Shown: piece after piece, positions 46,212 to 57,383 of the stretch
How positions within the stretch are numbered: position 1 is the stretch's first letter
How the letters are laid out: every line of letters starts with the position of its first letter
Assembly (NCBI RefSeq): GCF_000760935.2
Contig: NZ_CP049744.1
Coordinates: 434,001 to 498,000 of the forward strand
Origin: Rhodococcoides fascians A25f
Lineage (GTDB): Bacteria > Actinomycetota > Actinomycetes > Mycobacteriales > Mycobacteriaceae
Length of the DNA: 64,000 nucleotides
Reading direction: 5' to 3'
The notes under the pieces: model-generated
Databases searched by the model: none
Told to the model about the DNA's origin: nothing
The model's input: only the letters and a program-made list of their open reading frames with translations
Position numbers and translations under genes: made by a program

Positions 46212-46384
46212 GGTTCTGATCTCCTGTTCGGTTCTTGAGACTGGAGTAGTCGAATCGCGAATAATCGTCGATTCCGGTTCGACCAGAATGGGTACGACCG
46301 ATTTTGGCAGGACCGAACTGGCGATGCGAGATTGCCCGCCGTGCCGCAGCTCCGCGGGAAGCGCCGCCTCGAACGCCGTCAGGC

Positions 46385-47046
46385 GTGACCGACTGGGAAT
46401 TGTTCTTCGCTCGGCGCGCCCTGGCAACGCTCAAATCCAAGCTGGGACAGGAGCGCTTGTTGGAACTGCTCGCGTCCGACATCCAGTCGACGGGCGACAA
46501 GCTTGCTTCGTGGACCGCGGCGTCCAACGGCGCATGGCACGGCGCGCAGACCGAACTCCATGTGACAGGAATCAGCGCCGCAGAATTCCTGGCGTACTTC
46601 CGCTCACCGTCCACTACCGAGGCCCAGAAACGTGCAGCTCATCCCGAGCATTTCGTCATGGCAACAATCGAGGGTGGTTATCAGGTGGTCGAAAACATCG
46701 GACCGCACATTTCAGACTCCCGGGTCATGTGGACCGACGAGGCTCACGCAGTCGTAGCCCCCGACCCGAACTATCAGCACCGCGTCGTTGCCGAAATTCG
46801 ACGGCCGACGGCACCATCGTCGCACACGCGCTGCACCAATTGAGGCACACCGCAGATGGATTCGACGCTCGGCTGGGAATCTACTTCCCAGACGCCGCAC
46901 CGGAGGAATTGATCGAAGGACACCGTATGCATCTGGCGGTCGAGTTCACCAATTGGATCGTCGATGCCGCGGCACAACTCGGTCGCAGCAACAACAACTC
47001 GCCCGTACCGATCGTCGTGACCGGCGAGGAGCGATACCCGCACTGA
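46385..47046 (+). pseudogene. Frameshifted hypothetical gene
   Basis: Reading from GTG 46385, a sensible protein (VTDWELFFARRALATLKSKL...) runs to about 46801. It then loses frame and stops at 46843. From 46804 the next frame continues naturally with ADGTIVAHALHQLRHTADGFD and ends at TGA 47046. A one-base deletion near 46802-46804 (CGACGGCCGAC) explains both halves and would join them into roughly a 220-residue protein. No family recognised. It may be a real inactivation or a sequencing error. It sits next to aftA in convergent orientation. Confidence 0.65.
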
Positions 47047-47099
47047 TCCACACGCCGGGCGCATCCGGGGACGCGATTCTGTGCGCGACTACCGAGCGA

Positions 47100-48989
47100 T
47101 CAACCGGTCCGCACCACCAGCGCGAAGGGCCCGATATCGGTGACGGTGAAGCGTGGATCCTCGAACAGTGACTCGGGGAAGGTGAGGGTGTAGCGACGCA
47201 CGTTGGGGTCGTTGGGGTAGACGTCCTCGGCCAGGCGCAGTGTGTAGCCGTCGGCGCCGCGTCGGAACAGGAAGGCGTCCGGCGCGCGCCACTGGCTGGT
47301 GTTCAACGCCTCGATCAATTGGTCGGGTGTTTCGAGCTCGGTCCACCGCTCGATGGCGTCGGCTCGCTGATCGAACTGCGCCAGCGGGTTGGCGTAGTGC
47401 GAGGTCAGTCCTTGGAAGCCGAAGTACGGGTAGTAGCTGAGGAACGAGGTGTCCGCGGTCAGCACGACCGTCTCGTCGCGTGGGCGCTGAGTCTGCTCGG
47501 TGATGGCGTCGTCGACCTCGCGGTAGTACGAGACCGCGCTCGGTGGGCGCATGTCGGCGCGGTTGCCGTCACCGTCGGTGTCGGAGTACGCGACGGTGAT
47601 CTCGCTCTGCAGTACCTGGGGGATGTTCTGCGCGAAGGCCATGGCACCGATGATCGCCACGACGACGGCCGCGATACGGAACTTGGGCGGTTCGTTGATG
47701 GCCTGGTAGATCGCGTGACTACCTTCGAGAAAGCCGAAAACGCCTGCGCTGCCGAGTAATACGATCAAGACCGCTTCGAGCCGGAAGGAAAGTAACGTGG
47801 TGCCTGCGGCCGTGGCAGCCATGGACAGCAGCGTCCACAGGTAGATCGAGACGACGCCGACTCCGAGTGCCTGCGCTCGACGCGAGGAGGAGAAGCGCAC
47901 TGCCAGCCACACCGTGCCGATCAGGCACAGCGCACCCGACATGGAGAACTCGAACATCGGGAAGGGAAGTGTTGCACCGGCTTCGGGTAGATAGTGCAGC
48001 GCCGTGCCCGATGTGGACGGTGCTCCGCGCAGGAAGTCGATGAGATACGGCAGCCACACCGTCGCGGCGATGACGCCGGAGATGGCGGCGATCGAGGCGA
48101 CCTTGATCGCGATGGGCACCAGTACGTTCCAGGTCTTGCGCTCGCGATAGGCGAGAACAGCGGCGAACAGCGCCATGAGTACGACGGTGAATGCGGCCAG
48201 GCCCAGGTACAGGGTGTAGAACGTCGCAGCCAGTCCGAGGAAGAGGCCGGTGCCTGCCGCCGCTCCCCACCCGCCGGCCGCTTTTCTGTGCAACGCACCC
48301 CATGCCAGCACAAGTGCGGGGGCGAACAGCAGCACGATGACGGCGCTGTAGGCCTCGGGGGAGGCGTAGGCGACGACGAGCGCAGTGGTGACGGCACTGA
48401 CGGCGACCGCCCAGTCGCTGCGAATCAGGGCCTTCCACAACACGAATGCGACCACCGATGTGACGGCGAGCAGCCCGATTGCGTAGGGCTTGAATACTTC
48501 CCACCCGTCCATGCCCAACACGTTGCCGACGCGTCCGCCGAGCCAGAACCAACCGGCGGGGTAGAACGGCGGGATGTCGGTGTACGTCATGTCGCGCAAC
48601 GACGCCGAATCGGTCAGGCGCGTCAGATATTCGGTGCGGAACTCCTGGTCGACCGAGATACCGAACAGGTACAGCTTGGTTGCCGCCAAGGGCATGCCGA
48701 GGGTGACGGTGACGAAGCCGGACAGGCCGACCCACGCCGAGAGTCGAGCGATCCACGGCCACTTATGGATTCGGTACAGGTAGATCGACGTGGCGAACAG
48801 CGCCGCAGCTACTACCTGGCCAAGGGTCGTCAGAGCGCGAGTGACGTTGGACGAGTTGAACGCCGGCCACTGAACCAGTGAGAAGGCGTACAACCCGACC
48901 GTAGCCACGACGACTGCGACGAGGATTCCGGCAACTATTTCTCCGACGGCAGAAGCAGTTCTGCGCGCCGGCGCAACCCCGACAGTCAT
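47100..48989 (-). CDS. aftA: Galactan 5-O-arabinofuranosyltransferase AftA
   Basis: 629 residues, close to the roughly 640 of the mycobacterial enzyme. It is a GT-C integral membrane protein with many helices in the first 430 residues and a soluble C-terminal domain. The loop with TDIPPFYPAGWFWLGGR is characteristic. AftA transfers the first arabinofuranose residues from decaprenyl-phosphoryl-arabinose to galactan, priming the arabinan of the cell wall. It starts four bases after dprE2, which makes its donor precursor, in the same order as in Mycobacterium (Rv3790-Rv3791-Rv3792). Confidence 0.93.
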   Translation of the reverse strand: MTVGVAPARRTASAVGEIVAGILVAVVVATVGLYAFSLVQWPAFNSSNVTRALTTLGQVVAAALFATSIYLYRIHKWPWIARLSAWVGLSGFVTVTLGMPLAATKLYLFGISVDQEFRTEYLTRLTDSASLRDMTYTDIPPFYPAGWFWLGGRVGNVLGMDGWEVFKPYAIGLLAVTSVVAFVLWKALIRSDWAVAVSAVTTALVVAYASPEAYSAVIVLLFAPALVLAWGALHRKAAGGWGAAAGTGLFLGLAATFYTLYLGLAAFTVVLMALFAAVLAYRERKTWNVLVPIAIKVASIAAISGVIAATVWLPYLIDFLRGAPSTSGTALHYLPEAGATLPFPMFEFSMSGALCLIGTVWLAVRFSSSRRAQALGVGVVSIYLWTLLSMAATAAGTTLLSFRLEAVLIVLLGSAGVFGFLEGSHAIYQAINEPPKFRIAAVVVAIIGAMAFAQNIPQVLQSEITVAYSDTDGDGNRADMRPPSAVSYYREVDDAITEQTQRPRDETVVLTADTSFLSYYPYFGFQGLTSHYANPLAQFDQRADAIERWTELETPDQLIEALNTSQWRAPDAFLFRRGADGYTLRLAEDVYPNDPNVRRYTLTFPESLFEDPRFTVTDIGPFALVVRTG

Positions 48990-48993
48990 GCAG

Positions 48994-49758
48994 TTAGATG
49001 GGCAGCTTGCGGAAGATCGGCCGCGGTACGTGCCGCAGCACCATCATCACCAGACGCCAGGGAGCAGGCGTCCAGATGAGGGGAGTGCCCTTGCGCGAGG
49101 CGTTCACCGCGAGCTTCGCGATGACCTCCTTGTCGACGGTCATCGGCGCTTCCTTGACGTGCGCGCTGAACTTGGTGCGCACCATGCCCGGACGAACGAC
49201 GGTGACCCGAGGTCCGAACTCGCGCAACGCTTCTCCGAGCCCGAGGTAGAACCCGTCGAGGCCGGCCTTGGTGGAGCCGTAGACGAAGTTGGAGCGACGA
49301 ACCCGCTCGCCTGCCACCGAGGACATGACGATGATGCGGCCGTACGCCTGGGCCTTCATCTTCTCGCCCAGCAGCACACCGACCGACACCGAAGCGGTGT
49401 AGTTGATGTTCGCGGCGAGGACGGCCTTGCGCTGGTCCTGCCAGAGCTGCTCGGCATCGAAGTCGACGGCGAAGGCGACGATGGCGACATCGACGTCACC
49501 CTTGGCCCAGGCGGCGTCGATGACCTTCGGGTGCGATGCGGTGTCGAGTGCATCGAAGTCGATGACATCGACGGACTTCGCGCCCTTGGCGGTCAGTTGT
49601 GCAACGGCGCTCTCGCGCAGCGGGTCGTTCGGCAGCGCGGCGAGGATGACACGTGCCGGAGACTTCGACAGGTACTCCTCGGTGATCGCGAGACCGATCT
49701 CGCTGGTGCCACCCAGAACGAGAATCGTCTGGGGGTTACCTACGGCGTCTATCGTCAC
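48994..49758 (-). CDS. dprE2: Decaprenylphospho-beta-D-erythro-pentofuranosid-2-ulose 2-reductase DprE2
   Basis: 254 residues, a short-chain dehydrogenase/reductase. [12 protein letters not shown] near residue 15 is the nucleotide-binding loop. A Ser in MSSVAGE and YGSTKAG (Tyr-x3-Lys) form the active site. With DprE1 it completes the epimerisation of decaprenyl-phosphoryl-ribose to arabinose by reducing the keto intermediate with NAD(P)H. The start overlaps the dprE1 stop (ATGA), consistent with their joint action. Confidence 0.95.
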   Translation of the reverse strand: MTIDAVGNPQTILVLGGTSEIGLAITEEYLSKSPARVILAALPNDPLRESAVAQLTAKGAKSVDVIDFDALDTASHPKVIDAAWAKGDVDVAIVAFAVDFDAEQLWQDQRKAVLAANINYTASVSVGVLLGEKMKAQAYGRIIVMSSVAGERVRRSNFVYGSTKAGLDGFYLGLGEALREFGPRVTVVRPGMVRTKFSAHVKEAPMTVDKEVIAKLAVNASRKGTPLIWTPAPWRLVMMVLRHVPRPIFRKLPI

Positions 49759-51206
49759 AGCAGTTCCAGCCTTCTAGCCATATCGGAGGCGAAAACGCCT
49801 GTGGGGTCTACGGATCGACGGACCTTGATCCACTCGTCGATCCGCGGGTACATCGAATGGAACGTCTCGGCGTCGGTGCGCGAATCTTTCGCGGTGTACA
49901 GACGGCCACCGAATTCGAGCACGCGCTTGTCGAGCTCGCGCACCATCTCGTTCAGGCCCGCCTTGATCGGGAAGTCCATCGCGACGTTCCAGCCGGCCAT
50001 CGGAAAGCTCAGTGGCGCTTTGTTTCCCGGGCCGAACAGCTTGAAGACGTTGAGTGCCGAGTACTGACCGGAGCGCTGAATGAACCGGATGATGTCCTTG
50101 AACTCTTCGAGGGCCTCGGTCGGAACGAGGAACTGGTACTGCAGGAATCCCTTGGGCCCGTAGCCTCGGTTCCACTCACCGACGAGATCCAGTGGGTGGT
50201 AGAACTGCGTGAGGTTCTGCACCTTGCCGGTGTAGTTCCCGCCCATGCGGTAGTAGGCCTCGCCGATCATGCTCATCGACAGCTTGTTCAAACCACTGAT
50301 CGGGAAGATGTCCGGCACCGTCAACAGCTGGGGTGCGTCGAACTTCAGTGGATCCTTCTGCAGTTTCGCGGGCAGTTCGTCGAACTTGGCCAGCGATCCG
50401 CGAGTGATCGTTGCGCGCCCGAGCTTGGGCGGTGCGCTCATGACGTCGAACCAGGCGCTCGAGTACGTGTAGTTGTCCTCGGTGCCGTCCTGGTGAGCGG
50501 CGACTGTCTCGTCGAGACTCTCGGTGCGGATGCCGTCGTTGATGAAGTACGCCGTTTCCGTCGGCGTCATCTCGATGGTCGCGCGCAGGATGATGCCGGT
50601 CAGGCCGTTGCCGCCGACCGTTGCCCAGAACAGCTTGGCGTTCTTTCCCGACGGCGTCAGGTGGCGGATCTGACCGTCTGCGGTGAGCAGTTCCATCGAG
50701 CGGACGTGGTTGCCGAAGCTACCCGCGCTGTGATGGTTCTTGCCGTGGATGTCGCAGCCGATGGCCCCACCGATGGTGACCTGACGCGTACCGGGCAGCA
50801 CCGGGACCCACAGACCGAACGGAAGCGCGGCGCGCATCAGCTGGTCGAGACTCACGCCGCCGTCCAGATCGACGATCCGCGTCGCGGTGTCGATGCTGTA
50901 GATGCGGTTGAGTGCCGTCATGTCGATGACGAGCCCGCCGGAGTTCTGCGCGTTGTCTCCGTAGGAGCGGCCGAGGCCACGTGGAATGACGCCTCGTCGC
51001 AGGTACGAGGGCTTGGAGTCGTTCTGCTCGGCGACCTGCTTGACCGCGTTCGCGATGAGCTCGGGGTCGGAGGTGGCGAGCACCTCTCCGGTCGATCGCG
51101 CGGTGCGGCCGAATCCGGAGATCGTGCGGGTCTGCGTGGGTAGCGGCGCAGTGTTCCCGGCCTGTGGTTCCAGGGGGAAGAGTGCGTCGTCGGCTGTCGT
51201 GGACAT
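49755..51206 (-). CDS. dprE1: Decaprenylphosphoryl-beta-D-ribose 2-oxidase DprE1
   Basis: 483 residues, a flavin oxidoreductase of the vanillyl-alcohol oxidase type. The FAD-binding part includes [16 protein letters not shown] (about 73-88) and [10 protein letters not shown]. The C-terminus [17 protein letters not shown] closely matches the mycobacterial enzyme. It oxidises the 2'-hydroxyl of decaprenyl-phosphoryl-ribose. The segment equivalent to M. tuberculosis residues around Cys387 reads [10 protein letters not shown], so the cysteine is replaced by Ala409 here (codon 49980-49982). That is the residue benzothiazinone inhibitors attach to. It heads the dprE1-dprE2-aftA operon. Confidence 0.96.
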   Translation of the reverse strand: MSTTADDALFPLEPQAGNTAPLPTQTRTISGFGRTARSTGEVLATSDPELIANAVKQVAEQNDSKPSYLRRGVIPRGLGRSYGDNAQNSGGLVIDMTALNRIYSIDTATRIVDLDGGVSLDQLMRAALPFGLWVPVLPGTRQVTIGGAIGCDIHGKNHHSAGSFGNHVRSMELLTADGQIRHLTPSGKNAKLFWATVGGNGLTGIILRATIEMTPTETAYFINDGIRTESLDETVAAHQDGTEDNYTYSSAWFDVMSAPPKLGRATITRGSLAKFDELPAKLQKDPLKFDAPQLLTVPDIFPISGLNKLSMSMIGEAYYRMGGNYTGKVQNLTQFYHPLDLVGEWNRGYGPKGFLQYQFLVPTEALEEFKDIIRFIQRSGQYSALNVFKLFGPGNKAPLSFPMAGWNVAMDFPIKAGLNEMVRELDKRVLEFGGRLYTAKDSRTDAETFHSMYPRIDEWIKVRRSVDPTGVFASDMARRLELL

Positions 51207-51253
51207 CGCTCAAGAGGGTACCCGCACCGCGGCAGCGGCTAGTGTCAGTCCTC

Positions 51254-51772
51254 GTGTCCACCCCTGATCGCTCCATCGAAGACGGCTCCGGGAACGACGA
51301 CTGGTCGCCCGAGGACGAAGAGCTGCAGCATCACGTTCCGCTACCCGTCGAGCTGCCGCTCACCGAGAACATCGCCGACGCCGCCCTCGACTTCAAGACG
51401 CAGGTGCTGCGTTTCTTGGCGACGGGTGTGCTGTCGGCCATCGTCGACCAGGGCGTCAACCTGATCCTGCATTTCGTGTTCGGGGTCGGGGTGACGCTGG
51501 CCAAGGCCATCGGCTTCGTGCTCGGAACGACGACGGCCTACCTGATCAATCGTCGCTGGACCTTCAATGCGGCTCCGTCACGGGCCCGGTTCTTCGCCGT
51601 CGTCGCGCTGTACGGAGTTACCTTCGCCGTCCAGGTGGGCATCTACACCCGGCTCTACCAGGCTCTTCCGGACGGCTTCTGGTACGCGAACGTTGCCTTC
51701 GTCATCGCGCAGGGCACGGCGACGGTCATCAACTTCCTTGTTCAGCGATTCGTGATCTTCAAGATTCGCTAG
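51254..51772 (+). CDS. GtrA-family membrane protein (Rv3789-like)
   Basis: About 172 residues from GTG 51254; GTG 51242 is also possible and no ribosome site separates them. An acidic N-terminus is followed by four membrane helices with the GtrA pattern (FLATGVLSAIVDQGVNL, GTTTAYLINRRWTF, a C-terminal FLVQRFVIF). In Mycobacterium the GtrA gene Rv3789 sits beside dprE1 and has been linked to handling decaprenyl-phosphoryl-arabinose or anchoring an arabinosyltransferase. Here it is divergent from dprE1 rather than in the operon. It converges on rmlC across a hairpin. Confidence 0.9.
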   Translation: MSTPDRSIEDGSGNDDWSPEDEELQHHVPLPVELPLTENIADAALDFKTQVLRFLATGVLSAIVDQGVNLILHFVFGVGVTLAKAIGFVLGTTTAYLINRRWTFNAAPSRARFFAVVALYGVTFAVQVGIYTRLYQALPDGFWYANVAFVIAQGTATVINFLVQRFVIFKIR

Positions 51773-51780
51773 CTCACCCT

Positions 51781-51822
51781 CGTGCGCGTTTTGCGTAGCC
51801 AGACCTACGCAAAACGCTCACG
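51781..51822. terminator. Long inverted repeat between convergent genes, probable bidirectional terminator
   Basis: GCGTTTTGCGTAG (51786-51798) and CTACGCAAAACGC (51805-51817) are perfectly complementary around a 6-base loop. Four more pairs follow outside a single mismatch (51781-51784 with 51819-51822). The stem occupies the whole gap between the GtrA and rmlC stops. A poly-T tail is absent. Confidence 0.65.
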
Positions 51823-52398
51823 ACAGGTTCGGCAGGTCTCCGCGTGCGAGGGCTTCGGCGAGGGTGGGGGCGGCTGTGTCCTTGTCGGAGAGCTCGTAGG
51901 TCAGTGGTGTGCCGTCGCGTCCGGTGGTGGGCCAGTCGATGCCCAGCGCGGGGTCGAGAGGGTTGATGTCGCGGTCCAGGGCCGGGGTGTACTCCAGCGA
52001 GCACAGGTACATGACGGTCGAGTTGTCTTCCAGGGACAAGATGGCGTGGCCGAGTCCTTCGGAGAGGAACACCGCTTTGCGGTCGATGTCGTCGATCAGC
52101 ACCGAGTCCCATTGCCCGAACGTCGGGGAGCCGACCCGCAGGTCGACGATGACGTCGAGGAACGCTCCGCGGGCGCAGGTGACGTATTTCGCTTGCCCGG
52201 GCGGGTTGGTGGTGAAGTGGATCCCGCGGAGCACGCCGGCGGCGGAGACCGAACAGTTCGCCTGCTTCAACTCCAACGCTCGACCGGTGGTGTCCTCGAA
52301 GAGGCCGGCTTTGAACCATTCGAAGAACACGCCGCGGTCGTCGCCGAACTGGCGTGGGGTGTATTCGTAGGCACCGGCGATGCTCAACTCACGAAAGG

Positions 52399-52402
<4 letters not shown>
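51818..52402 (-). CDS. rmlC: dTDP-4-dehydrorhamnose 3,5-epimerase
   Basis: 194 residues, a cupin-fold RmlC. Typical motifs are [27 protein letters not shown] with the active-site His, the RxxxFDV-like [20 protein letters not shown], and [20 protein letters not shown]. It is the third step of dTDP-L-rhamnose synthesis, which supplies the rhamnose linking arabinogalactan to peptidoglycan. Its ATG overlaps the rmlA stop (ATGA). rmlD is not in the window. Confidence 0.95.
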
Positions 52403-53271
<869 letters not shown>

Positions 53272-53400
53272 GAGAGCGCAGTCTTCCAGACCCTCCGGTC
53301 CGCCGCTCGATTGTGCTGTTCCGTTTCCGCTGCGTGAGCTCCGAGGTGCACCTACGCTCGCCGCATACCCAGCCTTCCGAGAGAACCGAGGACAACAATC

Positions 53401-53919
53401 GTGACGAGCCGCACCCAGATCGAAACCGGTATCAGCCAGGTCACCGCTCTGCTTTCCGCAGTGACCGAGGACGAACGCGCATCGGCCACGCCTTGCACCG
53501 ACTGGACCGTCGCCGACCTGACCGACCACCTGGTGCACACCGCGACCAATTTGGTGACGATGGCGCGGGGCGACGAGATCGATTGGTCGGCGTCGCCCGA
53601 ACCGTCCTCGGACCCGATTCCCCTGTGGACCGAGAGCACCCGCGAACTGTTGGCCGAGATCGACGCAGGTTCACCGCTGCCACTCGGCATGGTCGCTGCG
53701 GAATTCTCGGTGCACGCGTGGGACCTCGCGACCGCACTCGGTCGCGGCACCGATGATCTCGACCAGACCGTTCCGGAAGAGGGAATGGTGTTCATGTCGG
53801 CCAACATGACCGACGAACGGCGAGGCGGCGCTTTCGATCCTGAGCAGCCGGCACCCGACGACGCAAACGCGTACGAGCGCCTGGCGGCTTTCGCCGGGCG
53901 CACAGTTCAGCGCTCCTGA
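53401..53919 (+). CDS. TIGR03086-type DinB/MDMPI-like metal-binding protein
   Basis: 172 residues from GTG 53401. The layout fits the actinobacterial family related to mycothiol-dependent maleylpyruvate isomerase and Din[18 protein letters not shown] in helix 2, [15 protein letters not shown], and a final GEAL-like stretch. The His in DLTDHLVH and in SVHAWD are the probable metal ligands. Family members often have no known substrate. It is transcribed away from rmlA, and nothing nearby indicates its pathway. Confidence 0.85.
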   Translation: MTSRTQIETGISQVTALLSAVTEDERASATPCTDWTVADLTDHLVHTATNLVTMARGDEIDWSASPEPSSDPIPLWTESTRELLAEIDAGSPLPLGMVAAEFSVHAWDLATALGRGTDDLDQTVPEEGMVFMSANMTDERRGGAFDPEQPAPDDANAYERLAAFAGRTVQRS

Positions 53920-53935
53920 AAAGTTCCAACGGCGC

Positions 53936-54304
53936 TCACTCCCATGGAATTCGATAGGGCTGAGACAGGACTTCCGTCGTCGATGTCGGCCATTCCAACG
54001 GCCACACGATCTGCGGATCGGCTTTGAGCTCCTCGACTTCCGGTGGTACCGGGTCCGCGTCCACCTCGATTCGTTCCCAACTGCCGTCACCCGACGCGAC
54101 GCGGCTCGCGTAGTGGATCAGGTCGGCCGACGCTCGCGGTGATGACGACAGGCGCACGAGCAGTTCCGTTGTGACGGTGCGGGTTTTCGCTGGAGCCTTC
54201 AGGTCGGTGTCGAGGGCTCGCACACGCGTGGCCTCGAGCTCGCCGCAGGATGCCATCAGACGGTCGTATGCGGGTCGGGCGTGCGGAGGCAGGGACTCGA
54301 TCAT
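53936..54304 (-). CDS. Hypothetical protein, third gene of the ESX-like cassette
   Basis: 122 residues from ATG 54304, which overlaps the upstream gene stop (ATGA). No recognised domain, signal or membrane segment. The first half looks helical, the second half is acidic and Pro-rich, ending in PYRIPWE. Because the start is translationally coupled to the WXG100-like gene, it probably works with that protein, perhaps as a partner or chaperone. That role is inference only. Confidence 0.7.
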   Translation of the reverse strand: MIESLPPHARPAYDRLMASCGELEATRVRALDTDLKAPAKTRTVTTELLVRLSSSPRASADLIHYASRVASGDGSWERIEVDADPVPPEVEELKADPQIVWPLEWPTSTTEVLSQPYRIPWE

Positions 54305-55507
54305 GCGTCCCGCCATGGTTCGTCGCCGGTTCCGACGGAGAAGTCCTCGTCCGGTGTGTCGAGTACTGGTCGGATGTCCGCTGTCTTGCCCGCTTCGACG
54401 GCTTGCTCGCCGTAGTCGAGGAAGTCGTTCAGCGGCCGCAGTGTGTCGTCGATCTTCTGGCCCACCTGGCCTTCGGGGTCGCCGAGCGCGTCGAGGAATG
54501 CTCCGAAGTCGTCGACCACCTTTTCGATCTTCACGATGAGTTCTATGGTCAGATCCATTGCTGTCCAGCATATTTCGATGATGCTTTCGACCTGCCATGC
54601 TGTACCGACCACCGGAACCTTCTTGAGCATGACCTTCAACGCACCGCGGGCGTTGTCGACGGCCACTTCGGACTCGAGTAACTCGACGATTTTGCGCACC
54701 ACTGCCGAGGCGGCTTCGCGAAGCTGGTCGGAGATTGCCGCACAGATCGCAGAGATCGTTCGTCCGGCCGGACCTTCCCATCGCATTGCGGCCAGTTGCC
54801 GGTCGGCGTAGTCGGTGAATGCCTGTGCGGCAGCGCCGTTCCAGTAGCCGTCGACGCGGCGCACCCCTGCAGCCAACGACTCTGCTGCGGCTTCCATCGC
54901 GTCACCCGCGATCTCGTACGCCTGACCGATTCGACGGATTTCGTTCCAGTTGCCGGTGATCGGAATGGTCGCCTCGTTCAGTGGGCTCCACCCGGAGAGC
55001 TCGAAGATCGTGCGGTCGATCTCGCCGAGCCACTCGGAGGCATCGGCGAGTACGTCGCGGAGGTCGTCGAGCACGGGATTCGTTGGTGGGTAGTCGATCC
55101 CGTGGGGCCGGCCGTAGTCGGCGGGTCCTTCGAATTCGTCCACGTGCCCGACCGCGGCACGATCCGAACTGCCGCGGTCGATGCCCGGTAGTGGCGGAAG
55201 TGTCGTGTGAGTGTTCAACAGGTCGTAGTTTCGCTGATCCTGATCGGCGTACAGCCACGCAGCCTTGTTCAGTTCGACACCCATCTCGCCGCAATTGGCG
55301 GACAGGTGAACCTGCCGAGTGCGTGTCAACTCCTGGAAGCCGGCGAGATACGGCTGGAGTCGCTGCAGAATCTGCCCGACCACGTTCTCGCTCAGGCCCG
55401 CATTGTCGATCAGATAACGATGACTGGCCAGGGTCGACGCCGATGCGATCGAGAAGATTGCCGAGACCGGCTATTTCCGAGGAATTAGCGTAAAGAGGTT
55501 CGGTCAT
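54301..55507 (-). CDS. ESX/WXG100-like helical protein, apparently frameshifted near its N-terminus
   Basis: The body (54301-55383, up to 360 residues from GTG 55383) holds long helices with a YWNGAAAQAFTDYADRQL segment like the W-x-G region of ESX/type VII secretion substrates. A hydrophobic helix-hairpin region (about residues 262-300) follows. The natural start is ATG 55507, which overlaps the stop of the upstream gene (ATGA) and gives MTEPLYANSSEIAGLG. That frame must shift by one base near the GGG at 55431-55433 (+ strand) to join the body. Removing one base there gives an uninterrupted RIGVDLASHRYLIDNAGLSE. Either the gene is mutated, the sequence has an error, or translation begins internally. 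Type VII secretion is a guess, as no ESX core genes are in the window. Confidence 0.75.
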
Positions 55508-56280
55508 TGCACTGGACTCTTTCGAAGAGTGGAGATAAGGCTGTCGACGTCCTCGTCGTTCAGCGCATCCTCGACGTCCCGGTCGGCCAGAACTACGAAG
55601 ACCGCCACCTCTGCTGTGGCGAAACCGGTTGTGGTGACCACGTCGAATGTTGCGCTGGGAGGTGGGCAATCAGGCGTGTCGGGTATGTCTTCGACCGAGG
55701 CTGAGTAACGGACGGCCGGCTCACCGTCCACTTCCAAGTACCGAGGGTCGCTGATCCGAACAGTAGGTGTTTCGGATCCGTCTCTGTTGGTGAAGATCAT
55801 CGAGGCCTTATGCACCTCTTGAAACGCGAGCACCGTCAAGTCTCCGACGCGTCGACCGGTCATCCCTGTGATTGCCGAGGTCTGAAATTCGCCACCTTCG
55901 CAGTCGAAGCGCCCGTGCAGCCCCAGCGCGCCGTATGTAGCGGTGGACCCGTCCTCGCCGGTCCACTCCGAGAACGCGTCGTACTGATTCTCCCAATCCG
56001 CCGGTATTTCGTAAGTCCAGCCGAATTTGGTGGCAATGGGCTGCGGCTGCCCGGCGGGTACCTCGATTTTCGGTGGCGGACGGTTCATCGAGGGAAAGCC
56101 CGGCGGCAACGGCGGCGGCGATGTCGTCGAGCCCGTGGGTTTCGGTGACACCGGCGGCAGAACCTGCACACCCTCGTACGGTTCAGGCACCGGAGGTGCC
56201 AGCTGCGGAATTGCCCAGATGATCCCGAACAGCAGCGCTACCGATGCCGCGAGACGAATCAGAATTTTGCCGAGACCCAT
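55504..56280 (-). CDS. Membrane-anchored extracytoplasmic hypothetical protein
   Basis: 258 residues. A basic N-terminus and one membrane helix (about 7-27, with no lipobox Cys) are followed by a Pro-rich spacer (about 28-80). An extracytoplasmic domain comes next, with WTYEIPADWENQYDAF and two cysteine-bearing turns (FDCEGGEF, DTPDCPPP) that might form a disulphide. It resembles actinobacterial proteins found beside ESX-like genes, but I cannot name a family. Its stop overlaps the next gene's ATG, and transcription diverges from rmlB about 90 bases away. Confidence 0.8.
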   Translation of the reverse strand: MGLGKILIRLAASVALLFGIIWAIPQLAPPVPEPYEGVQVLPPVSPKPTGSTTSPPPLPPGFPSMNRPPPKIEVPAGQPQPIATKFGWTYEIPADWENQYDAFSEWTGEDGSTATYGALGLHGRFDCEGGEFQTSAITGMTGRRVGDLTVLAFQEVHKASMIFTNRDGSETPTVRISDPRYLEVDGEPAVRYSASVEDIPDTPDCPPPSATFDVVTTTGFATAEVAVFVVLADRDVEDALNDEDVDSLISTLRKSPVQ

Positions 56281-56283
56281 TGA

Positions 56284-57375
<1,092 letters not shown>

Positions 57376-57383
57376 AGCATGGA

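Noticed and set aside
47994..48881. Plus-strand open frame of 295 codons
   Set aside because: Antisense to aftA, whose membrane protein sequence is clear; the composition is typical of a shadow frame.
49857..51143. Plus-strand open frame of 428 codons
   Set aside because: Antisense to dprE1; no recognisable domain.
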